A DNA stretch of 64,000 nt from Bactericera cockerelli (taxonomy: Eukaryota; Arthropoda; Insecta; Hemiptera; Triozidae). The position numbers and the translations under genes are program-made. Shown here piece by piece: positions 1 through 9,846 of this stretch; the stretch's first letter is position 1; each line of letters begins with the position of its first letter. The notes below the pieces were generated by a model. It ran no database searches, was not told the DNA's origin, and was given only the letters and a program-made list of their open reading frames with translations. The stretch lies in contig CM044958.1 of NCBI GenBank assembly GCA_024516035.1, positions 21,377,568 through 21,441,567 on the forward strand, written 5' to 3'.

Positions 1-61
1 TGACAATTGAAAGGGAAATTTGGAGATTATGAGAGTGGAGAGTGTTTATGGAATAGGCTAC
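1..61. mobile_element. Right end of a CCAAT-palindrome MITE (cut by window edge)
   Basis: The first bases read AATTTGGAGATTATGAGAGT and then GAGTGTTTATGGAATAGGC. The same order closes two complete palindromic MITEs at 31240-31406 and 63633-63806. Only the right half is present because the window starts inside the element. No coding capacity is seen. The assignment rests on similarity within this window. Confidence 0.6.
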
Positions 62-149
62 TGGTGTTGCTCTGTTTACAATCATGAGAGAATATAATTT
101 GATGGACTTGATTGTCCACCGTATTCTCTCCGTGGACACTCCCTTTGGT

Positions 150-305
150 GGTCCCATCATTCTTCAGCTAAACCTGAGAATCTCATTATTATGTGGTCAC
201 AAACCAAGTTAATGAGGAAAAATTCATGCACTAGTTGGGGTTCGGACAAACGGAACCCTACGCTGTGTGGATTACCAGACTTGCGCGTTAACCACTTGTA
301 ACATG
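150..305 (-). mobile_element. SINE-C copy, tRNA-headed, antisense
   Basis: Read on the minus strand it has the tRNA-like head (GTTAACGCGCAAGTCTGGTAATCC), a degenerate B-box region, and the body GTGCATGAATTTTTCCTCAT followed by TTAACTTGGTTTGTGACCAC. The same order is found in better copies at 42684-42895 and 52530-52745. The 3' end (CTCTGAGGGTTAGGTGG onward) is missing or diverged. Confidence 0.7.
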
Positions 306-628
306 GGGATGAGAAAAACACTTTTGGGGGCTTGAAAGTTCCAAACGGCCACTTTTGCACATTGTGAACTGTGCTCACAGCAATCGTGTGAACTGTGCTT
401 GTCCGTCTCCATGAGATTATCAACCTGTGAGGGCTGATTGTATATATTTCCATCTGGGTGTGAACCAACTCCAATGAACCAATTTATGACGTTTCTGATG
501 CACAAGTGGTCAAGTACCGTATTGAGAACTTACAGGAGAGTATATCAGACTGTCTGATATTTCTTTTTCTGAGAAATATCCATTATCTTCCTTTTTCTGA
601 AAAAGGTGGACTTTTTTATTTTCTTTTA
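306..628. other. No recognised gene or repeat
   Basis: Unique-looking AT-rich sequence. It holds a small imperfect palindrome near 541-580 (CAGACTGTCTGA and GATATTTCT...AGAAATATC). The minus-strand open frames covering this stretch show no family signature and partly run through SINE-C. Confidence 0.5.
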
Positions 629-770
629 CCGACCTCAGTAGCTTAATCGATAAGGCTGAGGATTTGTAGGTAATCTGGAGGTCGGTGGTTCGAGTCCCAA
701 GTTAAACATGAATTTAGCGAAGCGAGTATGGCTGGTTGTGACATCACGACATTTTTTATCTATTTCTTCT
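629..770 (+). mobile_element. SINE-Thr copy, sense
   Basis: GACCTCAGTAGCTTAATCGA is the A-box side of a tRNA-like head. GGTCGGTGGTTCGAGTCCC is the B-box side. The body follows with AGCGAAGCGAGTATGG and TTGTGACATCACGA. The anticodon loop here is disturbed by a small insertion relative to other copies (GATTTGTAGGTAATC). It abuts an antisense SINE-A. Confidence 0.75.
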
Positions 771-805
771 ATTGGAAAGCGTCAGTGTGTCTGCTGGTGG
801 AGATA

Positions 806-1140
806 TTTGTCAAGAAGGGTCGACGTTGTTCAACCTCATGTTCGAGGTTGGTTGGTTTTGCCACATTTTTACGGCTGGATGCCCTTCTTAACGCCAACGA
901 TTCTTTTTGATTTTACGTCCTGGATGTAGACGAGGGTTTTACCCTCCATTCGCTTTGAATCGTACCAGCTACCCACATTAACCTCATCCAGCCTGCGTAG
1001 GGCCGGAAATGTCAGCCTGACATGTACGGAGGGAACAGAATTTTCTGTGTGAAAAGTCTGCTGCGACCGGGGATCAAATTCAGGATCTCTCGACTACGGG
1101 CAGTAGTCACAACCGTTACGCCACGGAGGTTGGTTTATAG
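806..1140 (-). mobile_element. SINE-A copy, near full length, antisense
   Basis: In antisense it shows, in order, the conserved tail (GGTCGACGTTGTTCAACCTC), the core containing GGGTTTTACCCTCCATTCGC, and the tRNA-like head ending CGTTACGCCACGGAGG. It is co-linear with the sense copy at 7028-7384. The AGAAGAAGAAG end is not obvious. The body is slightly diverged, which indicates an older copy. Confidence 0.8.
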
Positions 1141-1616
1141 ATGTCCTTAATTTCAGTGTATGTGGAATTGCACTAGCCTTCTTATTTTCCTATACAACCG
1201 TACTTAACGTCTCATGTCTAGTTATCAAACCTTGGTTTTCAATGTAATTGGAGCCACCTTGGTCGCAATATTAACTTTTTCCATCAATTCCTCTTTTTTA
1301 TCGATTTTTTTTGTTCTTCTAAATCAGTTGCATATTTTTTTGTTCGAGGAACTTCTTTTTTATGTAGATGGCATAGTTGATTTAGAATAAAATACTCTGT
1401 TCAATTTAGTTTGTTTCTGGCATTGACCAATATTTGCGAGGATAGTTTTTTGTCGTGCTGACGGTAGAAGATACCTTGGGACAGAGTTGTGTGGACAAGG
1501 TATGAGTGAGGGTGTCGTTTGATAATGTTTTATAAATAACCAGCATACTAATGAAAAAAATCACCTTCTAATTATAAAGGGTGTGCAAGTTTTGACCTAT
1601 TGATTTGTATTCTTAA
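1141..1616. other. No recognised feature
   Basis: AT-rich sequence with T-runs. No open frame with family signature, no tRNA-like motif and no repeat of another part of this window was noticed. Confidence 0.5.
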
Positions 1617-1845
1617 TTTGTAAGCGATACCGTCTGGTGCGCTCGTGTTGACCAAGCACCTAAATGGGAGGTATTGTGTCACTTCTCCTTCATCAGAGGG
1701 GATGCATACTGCGGGATGGGCAGGCTACAAGCGTGTACAGTAGCTCCTGTTTCATAGCTACGAAATAAAAAAAAACAATACTTCGGATTTCTAATATTAG
1801 AAATTTTACGGAAGTAAAAGGCTGTGAATCACTCATCCTTTAAAA
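1617..1845 (+). repeat. Dispersed repeat, copy 1 of 2 (about 0.2 kb)
   Basis: Shares a long co-linear stretch with 4283-4472: GGTGCGCTCGTGTTGACC, then GCACCTAAATGG, TATTGTGTCACTTCTC, CATCAGAGGG, GCTCCTGTTTCATAGC and CACGAAATAAAAAA. Both copies are followed by GGCTGTGAA. The A-rich 3' end and short length fit a SINE. The head is not clearly tRNA or 5S, so the origin of its promoter is unknown. Confidence 0.65.
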
Positions 1846-2489
1846 CACAAAAAAAACACGTTACGTTAGGCGAACGGATATATACTCGTAGTATAATTCG
1901 TAGAATTACTTTCGTGCTGGACCCCATAGAGTGCTGGCACTCCACTAGTGGACACTTGTGTCCCCCTTACTAGTATAACTTCCTGGTTGTAAAAAATTAG
2001 ATAATATTATGGTTACATCAACTTCCATGAGTTACATGTTAGAATCGTATGTATGTTACTTCCGCCGACTACCTAGATATATTAGATATTGTATTTTTTT
2101 TTTTTAATTATATTTTTTTTTTATTCTTATTAATTATTCTTATTAATATAATAACTATGCCATGAAAATAAATAAATAGGTAAAAAAAATGCATTTTTTT
2201 GGTAATTAGTTCATAAGCCTCCTTTTTAATATCACTTAATTTCAATTGATTTCAATAAAATTAATGTTACAGCTCAGAAATAATGTACATCTCTTATCAC
2301 TGACTCAATACTATTCATAACACGTCACTAGCACACAAATGCAGGGCGTAACTTTGTCATTTTTCTCTTGCCCAAACAACATTGCTTACCCACAACCACA
2401 AGTTGCTGAAAAGATGTAGATTGTATCTGAGCGCAACATTTTACCTATTGTTGAAAAAAAAAAAGATTTTCAGAACACGGTTTCCCGCG
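1846..2489. other. No recognised feature (low-complexity AT)
   Basis: Contains T-rich and TTAATTATT-type low-complexity DNA around 2090-2210. No coding or RNA signature was seen. Confidence 0.5.
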
Positions 2490-2536
2490 TCCTCTGGATT
2501 ACCAGTCGTCTTGACCTACTGATGAGCTACTGGGAC
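2490..2536 (-). mobile_element. SINE-P head fragment, antisense
   Basis: CTCTGGATTACCAGTCGTCT then TTGACC and GAGCTACTGGGAC is the antisense of the SINE-P tRNA-like head (compare 60360-60412). Only the head is present. Confidence 0.6.
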
Positions 2537-2614
2537 GCTCAATTTTTATTTTTACAGGTGTGAACGCAATTTTTGATGATAGAAGACGTAGAGTAAGAAG
2601 AGATGGTTTCCTTG

Positions 2615-2830
2615 TCTCTACTTTTTATTTTATTTATTTATTTACATTTTATTAATAGGACATATTATGATTATTATGTACAACACAAATAATAACAAAT
2701 TAAAATACAATATAATAGCAGAAAAAAATAAAGAAAAAATAAATAAATATATACATAATATGTGTCCTAACTAAAGGGCGGGGTTATTGCCTTTGGCAAT
2801 CTCTTCCACCCAACCCTTTTAAATATTAAA
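2615..2830 (-). mobile_element. Tail-G, LINE-like 3' end, antisense
   Basis: Minus-strand reading gives the signature GATTGCCAAAGGCAATAACC with CCGCCCTTTAGTTAGGACAC, then an AT-rich 3' trailer that ends in TAAATAAATAAAAT. Other copies are at 8850-9020, 42447-42635, 57480-57660 and 62370-62525. Constant 3' sequence with a short A-rich repeat end is the form of a 5'-truncated non-LTR retrotransposon or of a SINE tail. No reverse transcriptase coding is present. Confidence 0.65.
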
Positions 2831-2857
2831 AAAAATCTAATCTGATTTTATCTAGTA

Positions 2858-3010
2858 CAGTCAAACCTGCATGGATATAAGAAGCTCAAGGGACCGGAAT
2901 TTTTTCTTTTATATCCAGATTTCTCTTAGAAAGAGGTTATCTTCCCTCATAGAGAGGTAAATTAGACCTGGAAATCGTTCTTTTTTATATCGAGCATTCT
3001 CATATATCCA
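2858..3010 (+). mobile_element. pogo/Tigger-like terminal repeat fragment
   Basis: Begins TACAGTCAAACCTGCATGGA and continues through TATATCC and TATATCG motifs. CAGT(C)AAACCT-type ends next to TA are typical of pogo/Tigger elements of the Tc1/mariner superfamily. It resembles the ends of the elements at 31815-32368 and 33169-33310. No partner end was found nearby and no transposase is present. Confidence 0.5.
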
Positions 3011-4282
3011 GTTATTTGCTCATCTTCGTTGGACGGTAGGTATTCAAGAAAAAAAATCACACGATGCATCTCTGTATGTTTAGAGAAAGCCGTAGATAAG
3101 TGACTCACTCAACTCCTGGGAGTGACTCAACAAAGTGAAAGTATCACAGAGACAACGGCACTCCTAACTAGCTCACGAGACTGAAAAGTAAAAGTTCACA
3201 GATCCAACCCATCATTGTGAATAATGGTTCTAGAGATACTTACGCCAGATCCAACCAGGCGCGGCCGGTGGGAAAATGTTTTGGAGGCGCTGCCACAAAA
3301 ACCGAACTTTTTTTTAAAGGTATAGTTGTGCCCCGGAACTCTTTTCGCATTACTTCAGGGTACTTTACCTTTACATCCATGCCATTCTGGAAACGAAAAA
3401 ACTCGATCAGAATTTCCCGCTCCGGCCGGGATCCGGGTCAGCAACCAATGTTGTTAAGCAGTGAGCCACGGAGAAACGGAATTTATAGAGGCGCTCTTTC
3501 AGTATCTAAAGAGTTTAACTGTGTTTACCATGCGAATCATATATTAATAATGTAATAATTATCCTAGAAATAGGTGATAATTTTCACTGTGCACAAGGTA
3601 GAATTTGAGAAAATTATCTCTTTTTCTTTTTTGTTTGAAGTGCCTGACGCTGGTCCTTAGCACCGGGCGGACCTGCCACCCACCATAGCGTGTGATGATG
3701 TTAGAGACTTGTGGATGCCGACTGGGCGGCTCATGATTCAAGAAAAGTTAAAGACACGATTACTATACTCAAGCCAGCCTTACTAAAAAGAATCCATACC
3801 CAAGAGACTCGTACCACAAACCTCGAACGAGTAGGCTGCTTTAATTGCTTTATAGATCGATCTGTACTGAGGTCGGTTGGTTCATTTTTTTTATTATAAT
3901 ATTTTTTTTTTTTTTTTTTGATTATCCAAGGTTTCCGGAAAAGATCACTTATAGGAAGCAAGAAATATTTCCTCTTTGAATGGCAAAATATATTTTAATA
4001 ATTTTCTGCAGTATGTACATAGCTGTACTGAATAACCACATCCATGGAGTATGAAAAAAATGGGAAAAAACAGAAAAAAAAGAAGAAGAAAAAAAAAAAA
4101 GAATGTTTCTAGGAAGAAAAAAAAATGTATTTAAAATGATGGATATGCTGTGTACTATCGCAATCAGCAAAATGCTGACAGCACCTTTGTTATTTTTTTT
4201 CTAATAAATATAACATTTGTTTCTCTCACAACGTACATATCAAAATTTAATTGCAAAATTGCATTAAAAATATGGTTACAGT
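3011..4282. other. No recognised gene; low-complexity runs
   Basis: The longest open frame (3217-3555, +, 112 residues) has no recognisable domain. An A-rich/T-rich stretch spans about 3898-4130. A short tRNA-like or SINE-like relic cannot be excluded near 3650-3730. Confidence 0.4.
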
Positions 4283-4472
4283 TGTTTGTAAGGGATACCT
4301 TCCGGTGCGCTCGTGTTGACCCAGCACCTAAATGGAAAGTATTGTGTCACTTCTCGCCCATCAGAGGGCAGGCATACTACGGGATGGGCAAGCTACAACA
4401 CAGACCACAAGCGTCTACTAGCTCCTGTTTCATAGCCACGAAATAAAAAAGGCTGTGAAAAACTCATCTTTC
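4283..4472 (+). repeat. Dispersed repeat, copy 2 of 2
   Basis: Co-linear with 1617-1845, with substitutions and a short extra stretch (CAACACAGACCACAAG) in the middle. It ends in CACGAAATAAAAAAGGCTGT. See the first copy for the interpretation. Confidence 0.65.
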
Positions 4473-4504
4473 TCCTTAGACGTATTTCAGGGTTTTTTTT
4501 TCGG

Positions 4505-4722
4505 TCAACGTCACTTTTCACTTTCAACTTGTTAACGTCACGACGAGGGTTTTACCCTCCATTCGCTTGCAACTCACAAACCAGCAACTCAAATTAACCT
4601 CAGGAACATGAAGATTCGAATTTGAATGGTCACTCTTCCAAGTCCTAACCTCGCTGGACGTTGATTAACTTGAGTGACACGATGAGAACTGATGTATTCA
4701 AAAAGTGCCATTGAAGCTGGCT
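4505..4722 (-). mobile_element. SINE-5S copy, antisense, diverged
   Basis: In antisense it shows the core (GGGTTTTACCCTCCATTCGC), then GAATTTGAATGGTCAC, TCCAAGTCCTAACCTCGCTG and GATGTATTCAAAAAGTGCCAT. The last two segments are the complement of the 5S rRNA-like head seen intact at 30907-31173. Several gaps indicate an old insertion. Confidence 0.75.
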
Positions 4723-5245
4723 AGTATTTAAGATGGACAAAAGTAGACATCTGTTGTCCTGTGCCGCCCTGGTTGTCTTGTGAGTTACACCACTAAGGCT
4801 TGCTCCACTGACTGCTTATGATGTAAGCGCCCAGCTTTCTCTCGAACTGTTACACTGCCGGAAGTATAACCAGAAGTAAAGGTCATTCACCTGATCAGTT
4901 GTTCGGAACTGGCACTCTGAACTCTTTGGTCATTTTTTTTGTTGTCAATTAGACACATTAACACTGTGTTACTGTTACAGTAGGTCGTTCCTACCGTTTT
5001 GGTCATTTTAATTCTTGCTATTCTTCGGGGTCCACTCATTAAATAAGAACGAATTATAGACATGTTGATCATACTTCTTATAAATACAAATTTGATATTG
5101 GTTCAAAATACCAATAATACTCATGTGATTGATATATCTATTTATTTATAAATAAAAAACTTCATCCATGCCATGACCTTCTGGTATCGACCCAGGGATT
5201 CATGCAGCATTACTCTTCTGAATGACCAGACCGATTCTCTGGGCA

Positions 5246-5291
5246 AGAAATTGTTTAGATCGGGGCTCACCCGTACATCTAAACAATTTCT
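5246..5291. other. Perfect 15 bp stem hairpin
   Basis: AGAAATTGTTTAGAT at 5246-5260 is exactly complementary to ATCTAAACAATTTCT at 5277-5291, with a 16-base GC-rich loop. No T-run follows on either strand within a few bases, so this is not presented as a terminator. It may be the remains of a small inverted-repeat element. Function unknown. Confidence 0.7.
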
Positions 5292-5434
5292 AACCCAGTT
5301 GGCTGAGAAATAGTTGATTCCTATATTCCGTGTTTGCGGTACCGAAAGGATTATATTTATGTGGACGCTCGGAGCCACTGTCTCGATTCCCGCCATGTAT
5401 AATGGGTTCACTTTTTAACACAACGATAAGAGTT

Positions 5435-5520
5435 ATGTACGAAAGGGTTTTACCCTCCAGTCGCTGGGTAAAACCCCACTGAACCAGCGACCCACCAGGT
5501 TAGAAATGATAATAAAGATG
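5435..5520 (-). mobile_element. SINE core fragment, antisense
   Basis: AGGGTTTTACCCTCCAGTCGC then CTGGG and further core-like bases match the antisense core shared by SINE-A and SINE-5S. Too short to say which family it came from. Confidence 0.5.
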
Positions 5521-5810
5521 AGAAGAACAACTAGTCCACCTCAGTGGGCAGGTCTCGTGACTTCTGGTCCATCAACTAGGTCACATCTCGAGTTTGAATC
5601 CAGTCAATATAGTTAAGTGGTCAAGTGGTTACGTGGTCTCACTCTGCGTCAGAGTCCTCGTGATGAAAGCGGAATCTGTCTGCCCGGGTAGCAGTCGGAT
5701 TGGAACCAAGTCAATAACCAGAGACAGTTCAGATCTCAGCACAGCCGACCTCAGTAGCTCGATCGATGACAATGGACTGGGTAATTCTAGTCCCAAATAT
5801 GATCAACACT

Positions 5811-6056
5811 TAGGCCCGAATTATGAAACAGGATTAGGTAATCTTAGTAGGCACTATCCCTTAACTTTTACCTTGACAACAACTGTAGAGGTCATATATC
5901 TAAGTCGGGCTTAGCATATTAGCCTTGTGGCGTAACCGAGCTGTGGCCAGCCTCCGTGGCGGAAAATCTTATATTTTAAAATATCTATCGGTCAGCTGTT
6001 AAAAAGTAAGGGTCGGCTTAGATTTACTAATCCTGTTTCATAATACGGCCCTAAGA
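5811..6056. mobile_element. MITE with GGCC-type inverted ends
   Basis: The left end CCCGAATTATGAAACAGGAT and the right end ATCCTGTTTCATAATACGGC are imperfect inverted repeats. The right arm continues GGTCGGCTTAGATTTACTAA. A second TTCATAATACGGCC lies just outside at about 6058-6077, suggesting a tandem end. The right arm recurs alone at about 50350-50400. A fragment of SINE-A head (GGCCAGCCTCCGTGGCGG) lies inside at about 5944. No transposase, so the superfamily is unassigned. Confidence 0.6.
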
Positions 6057-6317
6057 GTTCTGTTTCATAATACGGCCCCTAGTAAGGCGTGTTTGAGTGA
6101 TTGTGATAGCACGATTGTGATTAACACTATGGTGACTTGTTTTCCAATCAGAATCTGACTGGAACTCTCTCCGGTTGTTGACTTGATCCCAATCTTGAAC
6201 AAAGTTCCATTCAGATGAGCAAGTCAAGCATTCTGCATTAACACCAGTGAGTTTCTAAACTGCCTTAATAAGATATGTCGAACTGTGGTCTACTGAATTA
6301 ACAAGATAGTTATTTTT

Positions 6318-6460
6318 AGTTATCATATTTGTGTTTCTCTCTTTCATGATGTCACAACTACTCAAACTCTCTTTACTAAATCTTTACTGAAACCGGGACT
6401 TGAACCAGCCAACTCCAATTTCGAAGTCCGCCGCCTCATCGATCAAGCTACTGAGGTCTG
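6318..6460 (-). mobile_element. SINE-Thr copy, antisense
   Basis: Antisense order: TTATCATATTTGTG, GATGTCACAACTACTCAAAC, AAACCGGGACTTGAACCAGC (B box) and ATCGATCAAGCTACTGAGGT (A box). Full-length relative to the copy at 48748-48900. Pol III promoter elements are partly degraded. Confidence 0.8.
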
Positions 6461-7027
6461 TAATTTACAAGATGGTGGGTATTTCCAATAGTTTTGTGGT
6501 TGAACATGTCAGCGGGAGATTGTTTTCAGATGTTGCATGTTCAGTAATTGAATAAGACGCTAGTGGGTTCTTGTTTTCAGGTTTTACCATGATGTTTAAC
6601 TGTTTTTCTCAATTATTTGCTCGATCATTATGTAAGCACGAGGAAGCATCTGTGCGATTATCGACTGTCTCGTTTTTAGTCAATCACTAAATATATTTTG
6701 TATGAAGGTTCCCCTAAATAATTTCTATAAACCTACCCTATAAAAAATAAATTGTAAATAAATAAATAAAATAATTTCAAAATTCAATTGAATACAAAAG
6801 AGAGAGCAAACGAATAATTCAAATAAATACGATGCTTTGCTCCTGCGTGCAGAGCTGATGAGAGGTAAGAACAGTTATTACATGATTAATGTACAGAGGG
6901 AGAGGTACGAACAGTTATTACTTGATTAATGTACAGAGGGAGAGCTACGAACAGTTATTACATGATGAATGTCCAGAGGATCTTTGATATGCCTGGGACT
7001 TAACGCTCGCTTTGGAGAATCCACAGA
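6461..7027. repeat. Non-coding DNA with a short tandem array at 6866-6970
   Basis: GAACAGTTATTACATGATTAATGTACAGAGGGAGAG recurs about 2.5 times with a period of about 48 bp (units near 6869, 6909 and 6949). The rest is AT-rich without recognisable genes. Confidence 0.6.
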
Positions 7028-7384
7028 GCCAGCCTCCGTGGCATAACGGTCGTGACTACTGCCCGTAGTCCAGAGATCTCCGGTCGGAGCAGATTTTTCA
7101 AACAGAAAATTCTGTTCCCTCCGTACTTGTGAGGCTGGCATTTCCAGCCCCGGCCCTACCCAGGCTGGGTGAGATTAATGTGGGTAGCTGGTACGATTCC
7201 CAGCGAATGGAGGGTAAAACCACCGTCCTAATCCAGGACGTTAAATCAAATAGAATCGTTGGCGTTAGGAAGGGCATCCAGTCGTAAAAAAATGTAACAA
7301 AACCAACCAACCTCAACAATGAGGTTGAACAACGTCGACCCTGCTTGAGCGGGATAAGACAGAGTAAAAGAAGAAGAAGAATGA
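7028..7384 (+). mobile_element. SINE-A, full-length reference copy, sense
   Basis: The head CAGCCTCCGTGGCATAACGG pairs with CGGTCGGAGCAG like a tRNA acceptor stem and contains degenerate A and B boxes. Then come a spacer with AATTCTGTTCCCTCCGTAC, the core CAGGCTGGGTGAGATTAATG through CGAATGGAGGGTAAAACC, GACGTTAAATCAAATAGAAT, AACCTCAACAATGAGGTTGA (a small hairpin), and the end AGTAAAAGAAGAAGAAGAAT. Length is about 355 bp. The core is shared with the 5S-headed family. Confidence 0.85.
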
Positions 7385-7727
7385 AACAAGTTTTTTGCAT
7401 GTGAAGTTTTGCACAATATATGCAATTACTCTTATGTACACGGATATGCTGTGTTGGGGTTTACCAACAAGTCAATTGACTGTTGTTGGCTTTACTAGAT
7501 AATGAAAGAAAAATTTCTTTGAGAAATAAAGTAAATTCTCAAGTTACGAGATTAGATTTGAAAATGCGTTTTTTGAACACGATCAACTCTAAGAGAAAGT
7601 AAATATTGTAAGTAAAAAACGTTGTGGTTAGTCTCACCTTCAACATTTTTTAAACTGTTTCTATAAATAATCGTTCCTTCTGCCTATCAGACAATCACCG
7701 TGCATTGGTAGTATTGGTACTATTAGT

Positions 7728-8597
7728 AGTTAATCCAGGTAGCCTAGGGATCCGTTGCGTTGGTTCGAATTCCACTAGATAATGAATTTTTTTTACTTTC
7801 CTTATCCTATAATAAGGAAAGTATTGTATTCGTCGAAAATTTGACCTACCCAGTTTTTCACATTTCTGGACGAATCATAGCCTCAGGATACCAAAAAAGT
7901 TGTTTTCAGCCATTGGTCCGTGCGTCTGTCTGTGTGTGTGTGTGTGTGTCTGTGTGTGTGTCTGTGTGTCTGTGTGTCTGTGTGTGAACAGGATATCTCA
8001 AGAACGGTAAGAGCTAGAGACTTGAAATTTGGTATGAAAATTAATTTTATACACCAGACGAACCACGAAACTTTTGGTTGCAATCAGCCGCAGAATGCGG
8101 CCGCAGGGCCGCAAATATTGGCCGCAAGCGCCGTTTCTATGAATTGGTTAAAGATACAAAAAAAGTTAAAGAACAACATTTTCTTAGATTAAAAAAATAA
8201 TAGGAGTCTATTCTGATCATTTTTTTGATATCTTGAACTTTTTTGAACTCGGCCCCAATTTACCGGTATTTTGGGGGGGACCCGCTTGGACTAACTTTTT
8301 TATTATTCATCCTAGATGGGAGTTGTGACATATCAAATTCAATGATTTTAAGGTGCTGATTACGAATTTGATGTTTATTTTTAGCTAAATGTTACCTTTG
8401 AGTCACCAGTGGCTTTTGGTCCCGTTTCCATTCCTAATATGATAAGGAAAGTCGTGTGATGTTTACACCAGATTTTTTCTCCTTCATTTGAGTTTGTGAC
8501 TACATAATAATAAGACTCTGAGCGTTAGGTGGTAGAAAATACTTTGAGCATTGACCTCGGCTGGTGGTCACGTTCCACTTGAGAGTATTATTGACAG
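7728..8597 (+). mobile_element. SINE-C split by a later insertion
   Basis: The left part (7728-7794) holds TAATCCAGGTAGCCTAGGGA, GGTTCGAATTCCACTAG and AATGAATTTTTT. The right part (8476-8597) resumes at CTCCTTCATTTGAGTTTGTG, then AATAATAAGACTCTGAGCGT, and ends GAGAGTATTATT. Together they rebuild a SINE-C. The piece between is the 0.66 kb repeat, so the SINE is older than that repeat. Confidence 0.8.
7795..8475 (+). mobile_element. 0.66 kb dispersed element, copy 1, with (GT)n
   Basis: Starts ACTTTCCTTATCCTATAATA, itself a hairpin with ATAAGGAAAG, and has GATAAGGAAAGT near its end. The body reads TCGAAAATTTGACCTACCCA, TTTCTGGACGAATCATAGCC, a GT-rich microsatellite at 7920-7986, and AAACTTTTGGTTGCAATCAG. 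It ends GTTTACACCAGATTTTTT. Copy 2 is at 9261-9846. It has no coding capacity; the open frame across the GT tract is an artefact. It sits inside a SINE-C. Confidence 0.8.
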
Positions 8598-8784
8598 ATA
8601 CGATCGATCTGTGCCTGTGGACCAAATCAAAATTGGCTGGCCACGCCCACACAGGTTCGCTAGTGTGTTAGTGTGTCCTTCGTCGGCATTACTGTAATAA
8701 TGTATCAGACATCTACTACATCGCAAGTCCGAGTTGATGTTCTAGAAGTGACCAGTGTCCAGGACGTATGGTAGCTAAATTCAG

Positions 8785-9020
8785 AGCAATTAATAATAAG
8801 AACATTCTTCAGTGGAAGGTAACCACCGGGCGAGGTTAATGCCTGAGTTTTGAGATTGCCATAGGCAATAACCCCGCCCCTTAGTTGGGGCATATGTATT
8901 TATGTATTTCTTTCCATTTTGTTGTTTATATTGTTTCCATTTTTCTATTTTTTAATAAAAATTATTTGTATTGTACATATATATATGTCTTTTTGTCGAA
9001 TAAAGCATTTAATAATAATA
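8785..9020 (+). mobile_element. Antisense SINE-C tail joined to Tail-G
   Basis: TAATAATAAGAACATTCTTC to GCGAGGTTAATGC is the antisense SINE-C end. From about 8850 it switches to sense Tail-G (GATTGCCATAGGCAATAACC), which runs to AATAAAGCATTTAATAATAAT. An AATAAA and an AAT-repeat end support Tail-G being a retrotransposon 3' end. Confidence 0.65.
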
Positions 9021-9029
9021 ATAACAAAG

Positions 9030-9140
9030 CATTTTCTACCACCTAACCCGTATTAGTATTATCAGAGTCTTATTATTCGAACCAACGAATCCCCACGCTA
9101 CCTCGATTACCAGACTTGACCACGAGTGCATAATGACCCT
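9030..9140 (-). mobile_element. SINE-C copy with internal deletion, antisense
   Basis: GCATTTTCTACCACCTAACC and CAGAGTCTTATTATT are the antisense body. CGAACCAACGAATCCCCACG and GATTACCAGACTTGACCAC are the antisense head. The ATGAATTTTTCCTC segment between them is missing. Confidence 0.7.
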
Positions 9141-9260
9141 GTATTGTTGAAACATACAGGGCAAGTAAAAAAGACACCGCCCATAATGGAAAACATCCTC
9201 GTGAATGGTTCACATTGTATTTAGCGATAAAACTTTATGCATTACTGCAACATTCTGAGT

Positions 9261-9846
9261 TTTTACTTTCCTTATCCTATAATAAGGAAAGTATTGTATT
9301 CGTCGAAAATTTGACCTACCCAGTTTTTCACATTTCTGGACGAATCATAGCCTCAGGATACCAAAAAAGTTGTTTTCAGCCATTGGTCCGTGCGTCTGTC
9401 TGTGTGTGTGTGTGTAAACAGGATATCTCGAGAACGGTAAGAGCTAGAGGCTTTAAATTTGGTATGCAAATTAATTTTATACACCAGACGAACCACGAAA
9501 CTTTTGGTTGAAATCAGCCGCAAGATGCGGCCGCAGGGCCGCAAATATTGGCCGCAACCGCTGCTTCTTTGAATTGGTTAAAGATACAAAAAAAGTTAGA
9601 GAACAACATTTTCTCGGATGAAAAAAATAATAGGGGTTTACTCTGATCATTTTTTTTGATATCTTGAACTTTTTGGAACCCGGCCCCAATTTACCGGTAT
9701 TTTGGGGGTACCCGCTTGGACTAACTTTTTTATTATTCACCCTAGTTGGGGGTTGCGACATATCAAATCCAATGATTTTGAGGTGCGGATTTCGACTTCG
9801 TTTTGGGGGATAAGGAAAGTCGTGTGATGTTTACACCAGATTTTTT
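9261..9846 (+). mobile_element. 0.6 kb dispersed element, copy 2
   Basis: Nearly the same as copy 1 from ACTTTCCTTATCCTATAATA to GTTTACACCAGATTTTTT, with a shorter GT tract (9400-9414) and a deletion of roughly 100 bp near its 3' end. Both ends are flanked by T-runs. Close similarity between copies suggests fairly recent activity. Confidence 0.8.

Noticed and set aside
3217..3555. A 112-codon plus-strand frame starting at ATG.
   Set aside because: No recognisable domain, no codon bias against background, no splice or promoter context; length is within chance for this composition.
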